This document shows positions 1 through 7,711 of a stretch of DNA of 64,000 bases, one piece after another (within the stretch, counting starts at the first letter, position 1; each line of letters opens with the position of its first letter). A program made the translations under genes and the position numbers. Source of the stretch: Syntrophaceae bacterium UBA6078 (GTDB lineage Bacteria > Desulfobacterota > Syntrophia > Syntrophales > UBA2210); NCBI GenBank assembly GCA_002428735.1, contig DIXO01000072.1, positions 1 through 64,000 on the forward strand. Direction: 5' to 3'. A model generated the notes under the pieces. It searched no databases, had not been told where the DNA came from, and saw only the letters and a program-made list of their open reading frames with translations.

Positions 1-54
1 ACAGTTCTATTTGCTCTTGACACACAAAAATATCCCCGGTCCGTACCCGCGGGG

Positions 55-735
55 TTGTTCACTGTTGCGGGCCAACATGTTAGAGGCAAGGAAACAGGAC
101 AACTGGAAAAGCTGGCTGCCATATTCATATCCTCTTTCATCATCGGTCTGTCCGGGGCGCTGATGCCGGGACCGGTGCTGACCGTGGCCATCAGTGAAAC
201 CGCCCGGCGGGGCTTCCGGGCCGGTCCGTTGATCGTTCTGGGTCACGCCCTTCTCGAGATAACCCTGCTCGCGCTCCTTATTGTGGGGTTTGCCGATCTG
301 ATCAAGAAGCCCGGCTTGATGGGGGTGGTGGGAATTGCCGGAGGAGCGGTTCTCCTCTGGATGTCCTTCGACATGCTCAGAGGGGTAAGGCACCTCAGCC
401 TTGATCTTACAGGTGGGAAGAGTACGTGGGGTGGTCCGGTGACGGCGGGGATTCTGACAAGCCTGGCAAACCCTTACTGGATCATCTGGTGGGCGACCAT
501 CGGTCTGGGATATGTCATTGTTTCGATGCAATTCGGATTCATCGGTCTGGTGGCCTTCTTCACCGGGCACATCCTTTCGGATCTGGCATGGTACAGCACT
601 GTCTCGCTGCTCGTCTCGCGGGGAAGAAAATATATCAGTGACCGGATCTACCGGGGTGTTATCGCCGCCTGCGCTGTAATGCTCATCTTCTTCGGGATCT
701 ATTTCGGCGTGACCGGCATCCGGTTCCTCACATGA
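55..735 (+). CDS. LysE/RhtB family amino-acid exporter
   Basis: Predicted inner-membrane exporter of amino acids or related small metabolites. About six hydrophobic segments are visible. The N-terminal segment carries the family-typical pattern SGALMPGPVLTVAISE, and a mid-protein SLANPYWIIWWATIG matches the NP-containing segment of LysE/RhtB proteins. Length (226 aa) is near the usual 200-215. The start is uncertain: this TTG is preceded only by GC-rich sequence, the frame stays open to the window edge, and a CTG at 103 after an AAGGA-like stretch would give a more typical N-terminus (EKLAAIFISS). The exported substrate cannot be read from sequence. Confidence 0.82.
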   Translation: MFTVAGQHVRGKETGQLEKLAAIFISSFIIGLSGALMPGPVLTVAISETARRGFRAGPLIVLGHALLEITLLALLIVGFADLIKKPGLMGVVGIAGGAVLLWMSFDMLRGVRHLSLDLTGGKSTWGGPVTAGILTSLANPYWIIWWATIGLGYVIVSMQFGFIGLVAFFTGHILSDLAWYSTVSLLVSRGRKYISDRIYRGVIAACAVMLIFFGIYFGVTGIRFLT

Positions 736-861
736 GATGCGGAAATCACTTTTGTCCGGTCTTGCCACAGGGGACGGACGTGGGTCTTTCTATACGATCG
801 ATCTGTGTTCCTGTTTCTCCGAGGTTGAAAAGCATGCAATATTCCAAAGGGAGGTGTATCC

Positions 862-1389
862 ATGGAAGAGGCAAGAAGTGATATTCAGGACGCGGCCTTT
901 CACAGGGCGAAGCGGCATGAGCTGAGAAGCGGCGGGTGCGGGCAGTGCACAATCGCCGGTGTCTTCGAGGCCCTTGGCGTGAAAGACGAAGGGGTATTCC
1001 GCGCCGCAACGGGGCTTGCCGACGGGGTAGGGCTCACCGGTGACGGGCATTGCGGGGCCCTGTCGGGAGGAGCCATGGCAATCAGCTATTTCTTCGGCAG
1101 ATCCTCGGATGAATTCGGCGACATGATGAAGCAGGTCCGTGCCTGCATCCTCTCCAAGAAACTGCACGACTGGTTTGTCGGAAAATACGGTACCTGCCGG
1201 TGCGCCGATATACAGGAAAAAACCTTCGGCCGGTTCTACAACCTCTACGATCCCGAAGAGATAAAAGCCGCCTTCAAGGCCGGCCTTCCGGAAAAGTGCT
1301 CAACGCTGGTAGGAGAAACGGCTCGAATGGCAACAACGATCATCCTCGATGAGCGGGAGCGATTGGCTCGCAAGACGGCTCAACCATAA
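862..1389 (+). CDS. C_GCAxxG_C_C family (redox-type cysteine) protein
   Basis: Small soluble protein of the C_GCAxxG_C_C family, found mainly in anaerobes and thought to bind metal or act in redox chemistry; the exact role is unknown. The cysteine signature is visible in order: SGGCGQCTIAG near residue 25, GDGHCGALSGGAMAIS near 65, YGTCRCADI near 110 and a last Cys in EKCSTLVGE near 145. A good Shine-Dalgarno (AAAGGGAGG) lies 7-8 bases before the ATG. It stands alone between the LysE gene and the opposite-strand AhpD-like gene. Confidence 0.85.
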   Translation: MEEARSDIQDAAFHRAKRHELRSGGCGQCTIAGVFEALGVKDEGVFRAATGLADGVGLTGDGHCGALSGGAMAISYFFGRSSDEFGDMMKQVRACILSKKLHDWFVGKYGTCRCADIQEKTFGRFYNLYDPEEIKAAFKAGLPEKCSTLVGETARMATTIILDERERLARKTAQP

Positions 1390-1421
1390 AGGTACGGTGG
1401 ACCAGCCGCGATCATCTTTGC

Positions 1422-1748
1422 CTATCCACTGAGATTATTCATGGCAATGCGCGAATGGGCAAAAGAGGCAGCGGCGCTCAGCGCTACTCCCACAAAGATG
1501 GCCTCCGCGATCTCCTCGTCAGATGCCCCCACTTTTTTTGCGGCCTTCACATGGGCATCGATACAATACGGGCACCGGGTAACGTGGGTTACCCCGATGG
1601 CGATCAATTCCTTGGTTTTTGCAGAAAGCGCTCCTTCTCCAAAAACCTGTTGCTGAAAGGCGCGAAACGACGCTGTTGTTTCAGGTTTCAATTCCGCCAG
1701 TTTTCCGATATGTGTCTGATCGCCTTTCACGTAAAAATGCTCTTTCAT
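1422..1748 (-). CDS. Carboxymuconolactone decarboxylase family (AhpD-like) protein
   Basis: 108-aa protein of the CMD/AhpD family, small all-helical proteins that use a CxxC pair and a nearby His for alkylhydroperoxidase-type or decarboxylase chemistry. The motif RCPYCIDAHVKAAKKVG (residues about 57-73) supplies the CxxC and the His, and the flanking segments TKELIAIGVTHVT and SDEEIAEAIFVG are typical. The start at 1748 is chosen because an AAGGAGG sits just upstream on the minus strand; a longer frame to 1862 lacks such support. The closest functional guess is a peroxide or thiol-redox role in an anaerobe, but the substrate is unknown. Confidence 0.88.
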   Translation of the reverse strand: MKEHFYVKGDQTHIGKLAELKPETTASFRAFQQQVFGEGALSAKTKELIAIGVTHVTRCPYCIDAHVKAAKKVGASDEEIAEAIFVGVALSAAASFAHSRIAMNNLSG

Positions 1749-1928
1749 GGGGCCTCCTTTTTTCTGTTTATCGGTGGCGCTTTGCTTACCTAATGCCGCC
1801 ATGCTATCAAGAATTTTTGCCGGATACAATCCCTTGATCAGGTACCCATATTTTTGTATCATGCCGGTGGCACAAACAGAAACAATATCTTGATCGTGGT
1901 TTTATCAGAGACAAGGAGGGTTCATTAC

Positions 1929-2444
1929 ATGGAAGAGATCGATGTGGCAAAACTCCAGGTGAAGGCCGCGGGCTTATGGCTGAAGCAGTGGCTCCTGCTG
2001 ACGGCAGGGACCCTTGAGGATTTCAACGCCATGACGGTAGGGTGGGGCGCCCTGGGCGGTATGTGGGGCAGGCCCTTTGTTCAGGTGGTGGTCAGGCCGA
2101 CCCGCCATACCCGCCGCTACATGGAAAGATATGAGACTTTCACTCTCTGCGCCTTTCCCAAACAGTATCGGCCGGCGCTGACCATTCTGGGAACGAAGTC
2201 GGGAAGAGATTCCGACAAGGTCGCCGATTCCGGGCTGACCGTTATACAATCAAAGATGGTCGAGGCCCCCGCCTTCCGGGAAGCGGAGTTGGTTCTGGAG
2301 TGCCGGAAGATGTACTGGCAGGACATGGATCCTGAACACTTTCTCGCCGATTCCATAGAAGAAAACTATCCCCAGAAGGATTATCACCGCATCTATTATG
2401 GGGAAATCGTTCGAGCCGCAGGCAAGGACGCGTACCGGGGCTGA
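1929..2444 (+). CDS. Flavin reductase family protein
   Basis: 171-aa protein resembling the flavin reductase-like FMN-binding split-barrel family. The segment AGTLEDFNAMTVGWGALGGMWG (quoted here only as landmarks AGTLEDFNAMTV and GWGALGGMWG) lies where the FMN-phosphate-binding loop occurs, followed by RPFVQVVVRPTRHTRRYME and FTLCAFP. Family members bind FMN and reduce flavin or act as small flavoproteins. The start is chosen by an AAGGAGG 10 bases upstream of the ATG. It diverges from the AhpD-like gene, with a 180-bp gap that could hold promoters for both. Confidence 0.82.
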   Translation: MEEIDVAKLQVKAAGLWLKQWLLLTAGTLEDFNAMTVGWGALGGMWGRPFVQVVVRPTRHTRRYMERYETFTLCAFPKQYRPALTILGTKSGRDSDKVADSGLTVIQSKMVEAPAFREAELVLECRKMYWQDMDPEHFLADSIEENYPQKDYHRIYYGEIVRAAGKDAYRG

Positions 2445-2482
2445 AGGGAAGCTCCGCAGGATGGCCTGACGAGGAAAAGGCA

Positions 2483-3328
2483 CTATTCGTCCAGATCCTT
2501 GTTCAGTTTGATGTAGGTATAGGGGACCTGGTAGTAGTTGAAGACCTTCGCCGTCCGGGGGCACGACAGCTTTCGGAATATCCGTGAGAGGTTGATCCCC
2601 ACGCCGGCGTATATGTTGCGGCTTCGCTCGTCGCCCGCCTCCTGGTAACCGTCCACATAATACCCCAGGTGCAGTTCCAGATATTTGAGATATTCGTTGG
2701 TAACCATGTCAAAGCCGTCGAGCTTCAGGGCGACGAGGAACCGCATTCTCTCGTAGTCTGTTATGATATCGGCCTCCTGAAAATCAGGGATGTATTCGAT
2801 CCGAAAATCGATTTTCCGCGCAACCTCCGGATACATCTCCAGGAGGTAGCCCGCGCAGCTTCCCGCCAGATTCATGATAAAGTCCGAATGAGAAAAGCCG
2901 TACTCGCTGATGGAATCACCGATTTCCATGAAGCCCATTATTCCGAAAGAGGACAGCGCCCCGTAGAGAGCGGCCCTGTCATGCTCATAGCCCCAGGATT
3001 CGTAGAGGGAAGAAAGGGAGCGGCCGACGAGGTAGTTGGCGTAGAAATGCCCCAGTTTATCCGACCCGCCCTTGTCGGTGTGTTCGCTGAACCACCCCTC
3101 GTCCTTCATGAAGGGGGAGGATTCCCCGTAATCCCAGAAGGCGACCCCCCACCCGGCTATGGCAATGAGGGCCCCCGCGTTTACCGTGATCATCTTTTCC
3201 TCGCGGGTAAGGTCGCTGAAACCATGGGCGGAGGCGGAGAGGCACAGAAAGAAACACGCAAAGAGGATGACAGATATCTTGTGTATCCACCCTTTTTCGC
3301 GTCCCTTCGCATGCCGGAACTCCGTCAT
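2483..3328 (-). CDS. DUF2279 (YfiM-like) membrane/periplasmic protein
   Basis: 281-aa protein with an N-terminal signal or anchor (hydrophobic residues about 17-35 ending SASAHG). It is followed by a region typical of DUF2279/YfiM proteins: GSDKLGHFYANYLVGRSL near residue 90, then helices with GIMGFMEIGDSIS and FSHSDFIMNLAGSCAGYLL. DUF2279 proteins are predicted envelope proteins of unknown function. The C-terminal 100 residues (aromatic, YLELHLGYYVDGYQ) look beta-rich. The start ATG has an AGAGGGA upstream. It diverges from the TonB receptor gene, so both may share the 3329-3584 intergenic region. Confidence 0.7.
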   Translation of the reverse strand: MTEFRHAKGREKGWIHKISVILFACFFLCLSASAHGFSDLTREEKMITVNAGALIAIAGWGVAFWDYGESSPFMKDEGWFSEHTDKGGSDKLGHFYANYLVGRSLSSLYESWGYEHDRAALYGALSSFGIMGFMEIGDSISEYGFSHSDFIMNLAGSCAGYLLEMYPEVARKIDFRIEYIPDFQEADIITDYERMRFLVALKLDGFDMVTNEYLKYLELHLGYYVDGYQEAGDERSRNIYAGVGINLSRIFRKLSCPRTAKVFNYYQVPYTYIKLNKDLDE

Positions 3329-3453
3329 TGCTGTCCCTCTTGCTGGTGAACCGTTCTCTGAAGACCTGAAGGTTGTGTTATGTGATCCCCCGAAGACTGA
3401 TTCAGCATCTCAAATATCGGCCTGCCTGTCAATATGAGAGATTCTTAAAATTC

Positions 3454-3481
3454 TTGACAAAGATGTCTGCCGATGTATGTT
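3454..3481 (+). promoter_or_regulatory. Sigma-70-type promoter upstream of the TonB receptor
   Basis: A perfect -35 box TTGACA (3454-3459), a 16-bp spacer and TATGTT (3476-3481, 4 of 6 matches). It lies about 100 bp before the receptor start. An 18-bp stretch around this -35 box (3447-3464) recurs exactly at 5597-5614. Confidence 0.6.
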
Positions 3482-3584
3482 TTACAAGTATTTGATGAAA
3501 CGCCGGGGTTCCGGATCATCGATTGTGCCGAGCACGAAGATTGCCCGGCGCCGTGGCTTCTCAACGAGGAAGGAGCGTTTGGTT

Positions 3585-5546
3585 ATGAGGCGGAGAAACA
3601 TGGTTCATGATTCGCTACGGATGCTCGGCGCGGCTGTTCTCCTCTGTCTCTGTATTTCGAACGCGGCAACTGGAGAGCAGTCGGTCCCTTCACAACGAGT
3701 GCAGATGGAGGGGGTAATCGTCACTGCCTCCCCCATTATCGAGGGGAACGATGTGAACAGCTACGGCAGCCAGGTGACATCGGTGAGCAAAGAACAGATC
3801 TCCGATCTCAACGCCCAGGATCTGCCATCCGCTCTGCGGAGGGTTCCCGGGGTTATTGTTTCCCGGCACAATCCCGTGGGGAGTTTTGGCGGGGGCGAAG
3901 GGGGTGCCGTATTCATCAGGGGCCAGGGAAGTTCCCGCCCGGGCGCAGAAATCCAGATGCTGGTGGACGGCATTCCCCGGTTTGTCAGTGTCTGGACCCA
4001 TCCGCTTATGGATGTCCTGAGCGTGGATATGATCGACAGCATTGAAATATACAAGGGCGCGCAGCCGGTGCTTTACGGAAACATGGCATTCGGCGCCGTC
4101 GACATACAAACCAAAAGGATGCATGAAGAGGGATTTTACACCGCCCTTCAGAGTGGCTACGGTTCCCACAATACATGGGCGGAGGTTATGGAACACGGGG
4201 GAAAGGGGAGGGCGTTCGACTACTATCTGATTCAGAGTTACCGGAGCTCGGACGGCCACCGGGAGAATGCGGACGGTGAGCTTCAGAACTACTTCGGTCG
4301 AATCGGATATGATCTGAACGATCATTGGGCCCTGAGCATGACCGTAAACCACACGAACAACCGGGCCGACGATCCCGGTCCGGAAGATGGTTCCACCCCT
4401 TCGGACGGAACATTCAGCACGGAAGACTATTTTACCGTTGCTACTCTTTCAAACGCTTACGAGGGAGGGGAAGGCTATGTAAAATTGTATCTTGAATCAG
4501 GCGGGATCGACTGGGTGAATCAGGACGGCACGCCCGGGCTCGACAGGCTCACAGACTATGAAAACCGGGGAATACGGGCCCGCGAAACCGTCAACCTCTG
4601 GCGGGGCGGAGAAGTCATGGTCGGCCTGGATCTCGACTACCTGAGCGGAGAAGTGGAGGACCGTTCCCCCGTCGCCTCGACCGCTTATTTTCCTGAAGAG
4701 ACGTGGCGCATGGCTGCTCCCTATGTCGCGGTGAGTCATCTGATCGGTTCGGAGAAGGGTTTTCACGCCATCCCGTCGGCGGGTCTTCGTTATATAGACC
4801 ACAGCGAATACGGGGGCGAGTGCGCTCCCCAGGCTGGCCTGATCCTGGGATACGGGGATACGCGGCTCAACGCGTTTTACTCCCGGGGGGTCAATTATCC
4901 GGGGATCTATGTGAAAGCGCAGGATGTGCTGACCTTTCCCGGCAACAACCGGTGGCAGGACCTGAACCCCGAGCTGGTGGATCACTATGAAATAGGACTC
5001 AGCCACCGGCTGAACCGCGTGGTGAAGATGGAACTGACCTGCTTCCACAATGAGGGAAAGGATCGAATCGTGATTGCGCCCGGTCCCCCCTTTCCGTCCC
5101 TCTTCAAGAACATCGGTGACTACACCACGAGAGGGGTAGAGGGGACGATCACGGCGAGCCCTCTGCCTGAACTGGGTCTGTTTGCCGGGTTTACCTGGCT
5201 GGACGCCGACCCAACGGATCTTCCGTACACACCGGAATGGTCCGGAAGCGCGGGAGTCAACTACTCCTTTTCCGAACGGCTTCACATCAGCTTCGACGCC
5301 CTGTACGTGGACGATCAGTATGTGACGTCACGGGCCCGCCGCGCCGGGACCGTGAACACGGACACGGTGGATTCCTATTTTCTTCTGAATGGGAAAGTGA
5401 CCTGTGACTTCCCGCCGCTGCGGCATGGTATCCGCCCCACGGTCTATGTGGCGGTCGAGAATCTGACCGACACCGCCTACGAACAGAAAAAGGGCTATCC
5501 CATGCCGGGTATCGGATTCATGGCGGGCGTCATACTCCGGCTCTGA
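3585..5546 (+). CDS. TonB-dependent outer-membrane receptor
   Basis: 653-aa outer-membrane receptor that would import a large chelate (siderophore, cobalamin or similar) using TonB energy. After a signal peptide (residues about 1-30, LGAAVLLCLCISNAATG) comes a TonB-box-like EGVIVTAS, then a plug domain with DLPSALRRVPGVIV, GAVFIRGQGSSRPG, LVDGIPRF and SIEIYKGAQPVLYGNMAFGAVDI. A long beta-barrel of alternating aromatic strands ends near GIGFMAGVILRL. The ATG at 3585 is chosen because AAGGAG precedes it and the signal peptide follows directly. No TonB/ExbBD or ABC uptake genes adjoin it, so the ligand is unknown. No cobalamin-riboswitch-like sequence was recognised upstream. Confidence 0.93.
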   Translation: MRRRNMVHDSLRMLGAAVLLCLCISNAATGEQSVPSQRVQMEGVIVTASPIIEGNDVNSYGSQVTSVSKEQISDLNAQDLPSALRRVPGVIVSRHNPVGSFGGGEGGAVFIRGQGSSRPGAEIQMLVDGIPRFVSVWTHPLMDVLSVDMIDSIEIYKGAQPVLYGNMAFGAVDIQTKRMHEEGFYTALQSGYGSHNTWAEVMEHGGKGRAFDYYLIQSYRSSDGHRENADGELQNYFGRIGYDLNDHWALSMTVNHTNNRADDPGPEDGSTPSDGTFSTEDYFTVATLSNAYEGGEGYVKLYLESGGIDWVNQDGTPGLDRLTDYENRGIRARETVNLWRGGEVMVGLDLDYLSGEVEDRSPVASTAYFPEETWRMAAPYVAVSHLIGSEKGFHAIPSAGLRYIDHSEYGGECAPQAGLILGYGDTRLNAFYSRGVNYPGIYVKAQDVLTFPGNNRWQDLNPELVDHYEIGLSHRLNRVVKMELTCFHNEGKDRIVIAPGPPFPSLFKNIGDYTTRGVEGTITASPLPELGLFAGFTWLDADPTDLPYTPEWSGSAGVNYSFSERLHISFDALYVDDQYVTSRARRAGTVNTDTVDSYFLLNGKVTCDFPPLRHGIRPTVYVAVENLTDTAYEQKKGYPMPGIGFMAGVILRL

Positions 5547-5596
5547 TCCATGGACTGTATCGGGTATCTCCCGGTGCTCTTTCCGCCATTTTCCTG

Positions 5597-5634
5597 AAAA
5601 TTCTTGACAAAGATCGGTAACGGTGCTCTGCTAT
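5597..5634 (+). promoter_or_regulatory. Promoter-like element, copy of the one at 3447
   Basis: An 18-bp sequence identical to 3447-3464 and containing TTGACA (5604-5609). The best -10 is TGCTAT (5629-5634) at a poor 19-bp spacing, so activity is uncertain. It precedes the thioesterase/deacetylase gene pair. Confidence 0.35.
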
Positions 5635-5643
5635 TGGTGATTT

Positions 5644-5670
5644 TGGGTAATGTGGGTAATGGGGTAATGA
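5644..5670 (+). repeat. Three tandem 9-bp repeats (TGGGTAATG type)
   Basis: TGGGTAATG occurs at 5644-5652 and 5653-5661. A near copy, shifted by one base (GGGTAATGA), occupies 5662-5670, and another GGGTAAT lies at 5708-5714. The array sits between the 5597 promoter-like element and the thioesterase start. It could be iterated protein-binding sites or a slippage product. Confidence 0.6.
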
Positions 5671-5689
5671 GGGACAGAGCCCCTATTTT
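5671..5689 (-). repeat. Dispersed GGGGC-core repeat, copy 1
   Basis: On the minus strand this reads AAAATAGGGGCTCTGTCCC. Its A/T-rich lead and GGGGC core resemble short sequences at 7047-7062, 12186-12205 and 15803-15820. All lie between or at the ends of genes. Confidence 0.4.
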
Positions 5690-5768
5690 TATGTGTGGTA
5701 TATGTGGGGTAATCTTAGAAGGTTCACAGATTCATGTGTAGAATGGCAGACAGGTATAGGATCTTCTC

Positions 5769-6212
5769 ATGGGACCTATGGAAGAGCTTTTGAGTGAGTT
5801 TCCGATTGTCATTGAGCATCCGGTCAGTTGGGGTGATATGGACGCGAATGGTCACGTGAATAATGTGTGGTTCTTTCGATACATCGAGAACGCGAGAGTC
5901 GCGTATTATAAAAAAATCGGCAAGTTCGAATACGAAAAGGAAACCGGCGTCACGCTCGTGATTGCCTCTATCTCCTGTAAGCTTCTCGCCCCTCTTTTCT
6001 ATCCCGACACTGTCATCGTGGGGGCACGTGTCCCCACTGTTTCGGGCGAAGGTGCAAACATGATTAACAGAGTTGTCAGTTCCGAGCAGCGCCGAATCGT
6101 GGCGGAGGCCGAGACTGCCATCGTGAGTTTCAACGGCTCTCAAGCCAAAAAAACCACGTTCCCGGAACCTCTTAAACGCAATATTGAAAAACTCGAGCAG
6201 AGGACATGCTAG
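5769..6212 (+). CDS. Acyl-CoA thioesterase, 4HBT/YbgC-like hotdog protein
   Basis: 147-aa hotdog-fold thioesterase predicted to hydrolyse acyl-CoA or acyl-ACP. The 4HBT active-site segment is clear: VSWGDMDANGHVNNVWFFRY at about residues 18-37, with the catalytic Asp in GDMD and the HVNN turn, followed by the paired helix ENARVAYYKK. The C-terminal strands include RIVAEAETAIVSFN. ATG codons at 5769 and 5778 are both possible and no strong Shine-Dalgarno favours either. The deacetylase-like gene follows 58 bp downstream on the same strand. Confidence 0.86.
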   Translation: MGPMEELLSEFPIVIEHPVSWGDMDANGHVNNVWFFRYIENARVAYYKKIGKFEYEKETGVTLVIASISCKLLAPLFYPDTVIVGARVPTVSGEGANMINRVVSSEQRRIVAEAETAIVSFNGSQAKKTTFPEPLKRNIEKLEQRTC

Positions 6213-6270
6213 TATAACCTTCCGGGGAAGCGCACTATTTCGAGGAATGGTTCTGAAAAAAAGGCGAATT

Positions 6271-7053
6271 ATGTGTAACCGTACAAAAGCATTGATCCGT
6301 CCTGTGATGATATTTGCGGCATTTCTCACTGTTTTTATTGCCGCAGATGTGGCGGCCGCGGCGTCGAAGGCTGAGCGTTCTCCATCCACGCCACAGTTCG
6401 AAGTTCTGTCCCCGGTACCGGTTACCGAGCGTGGCCTTGTTACTCATGGGTCCCGCTCAGGAAAGACCGTTGCCCTGACCTTTGATCTCTGCCAGTCAAA
6501 GGGGGCAAAGTCCGGATTTGATCAGGAAATCGTTCGGATTCTGAGTGAGACAAAGACGCCTGCGACCTTTTTCCCGGGCGGCCTGTGGATGCGGGATCAC
6601 ATGGATGAAACACGCGCGTTGGCCGGTAACCCACTGTTTGAACTGGGGAATCATTCGTGGAGCCATCCGGATTTTTCCAGAATACCGCCCGAGAGAATGA
6701 CAGAAGAAATCCAGAAAACGCAGCGCATCATGTGGGAGCTTCTCGGGTATCAAACCAGGCTTTTTCGTCTTCCCTATGGAAGGTATTCTGAACAAGCCTT
6801 AGATGTCATTGGACAAAACGGATTATATACGATCCAGTGGGACGTTGTCAGCGGGGACCCGGATCCCGGGATCGACGCGGATAGAATGGCTCATTGGGTG
6901 CTGGGTCACATGAAACCCGGCTCGATAGTCATTATGCACGCCAACGGCCGGGGTCGACATACGGCCAGGGCGTTGCTTCCCATTATCCACGGTCTTAGAA
7001 AAAAAGGGTATGCCCCTTTGACTGTCTCTCACCTGCTGGGACTTGAAAAATAG
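6271..7053 (+). CDS. Polysaccharide deacetylase-like (NodB fold) secreted protein
   Basis: 260-aa exported protein of carbohydrate esterase family 4. A hydrophobic signal segment occupies residues about 9-32. NodB motif 2 (NHSWSHPDF, supplying metal-binding His residues) and motif 3 (RLPYGRYSE) are intact. Motif 1 reads TFDLCQ instead of TFDD: the catalytic Asp (D72) is kept but the usual metal-binding second Asp is Leu73. The C-terminal VIMHANGRGRHTARAL matches the last motif. Members deacetylate peptidoglycan or other glycans. The start at 6271 is chosen for the signal peptide and an AAGGCG upstream. The altered motif leaves catalytic competence uncertain, though some subfamilies tolerate it. 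Confidence 0.85.
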   Translation: MCNRTKALIRPVMIFAAFLTVFIAADVAAAASKAERSPSTPQFEVLSPVPVTERGLVTHGSRSGKTVALTFDLCQSKGAKSGFDQEIVRILSETKTPATFFPGGLWMRDHMDETRALAGNPLFELGNHSWSHPDFSRIPPERMTEEIQKTQRIMWELLGYQTRLFRLPYGRYSEQALDVIGQNGLYTIQWDVVSGDPDPGIDADRMAHWVLGHMKPGSIVIMHANGRGRHTARALLPIIHGLRKKGYAPLTVSHLLGLEK

Positions 7054-7062
7054 GGGCAGCGA
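7047..7062 (+). repeat. Dispersed GGGGCAG-core repeat, copy 2
   Basis: AAAATAGGGGCAGCG overlaps the stop codon of the deacetylase-like gene. It shares the (A)AATAG-GGGCAG core with the sites near 12186 and 15803. Confidence 0.4.
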
Positions 7063-7227
7063 TTTCAAATTTGTTTTTTCTCATATGGGTTGGAGTGTGC
7101 TTATCCGGTCTTAAAAAAATCGAAGAGAACGGGAAGTGTGGAATTAAATCGCATCCCTCATAGTCTGAAAGAGCGTTTGATGATCAGTTGTGCGGCATGT
7201 TGAGAAAGAAAGGAGAATGTGAAAAAC

Positions 7228-7575
7228 ATGTCAAAAAATCTGTACTGTAACCATTGTGGCGCTTATGTGGGCGAATGCGGGCATGAACCCGGCGTCACCG
7301 ATCCGGTGACTCTTACGGGGACATGCAAGTGTGGCCGGCAGTTTTCGGTAACATGCAACGGTGATTGTCTGAAGAAGGAGGGAAGTACAATGAATAAGGG
7401 TCCTGGAACGTGCGATGGCACCGGTACCATCGTCGTACAAGTGAAGTATACGTGCAGCACCTGTGATGGGTCGGGAAAAGTGCTCGGAAAGACATGCTCC
7501 ACATGCAGGGGAACCGGGAAAATGACCGTATCCGAGAAACGGGACTGTCCCGGTTGCGTAAATTGCAGGAAATAG
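7228..7575 (+). CDS. Small cysteine-rich DnaJ-type zinc-finger protein
   Basis: 115-aa hydrophilic protein with about 18 cysteines. The N-terminal half shows paired zinc-ribbon cysteines (YCNHCGAYVGECG, TCKCGRQF, CNGDC). The C-terminal half has CxxCxGxG repeats like the zinc domain of DnaJ: CDGTGTI, CSTCDGSGKV, CSTCRGTGKM and a final CPGCVNC. No J-domain is present. It may bind zinc and act in protein folding or redox sensing, but no function can be assigned. A GTG at 7219 is also possible, but it lies only 3 bases from the AAAGGAG. An internal in-frame ATG at 7390 follows an AAGGAGG. Confidence 0.68.
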   Translation: MSKNLYCNHCGAYVGECGHEPGVTDPVTLTGTCKCGRQFSVTCNGDCLKKEGSTMNKGPGTCDGTGTIVVQVKYTCSTCDGSGKVLGKTCSTCRGTGKMTVSEKRDCPGCVNCRK

Positions 7576-7711
7576 TAAAGTAATCATCCCCAGAGTAACT
7601 TCTGTACGTTTTCTCAGTACCCAGAGAGCGAGTGCGGGGGGCGCAATCGCGTGCGCCTGCCCGTTGCCGTTCAGGGTAAAATCTCCCGCTGCAGAGGGGA
7701 GCACCGCCGCC

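Noticed and set aside
3329..3584. Cobalamin riboswitch before the TonB receptor
   Set aside because: No B12-box-like GCCACTG or conserved aptamer core was seen.
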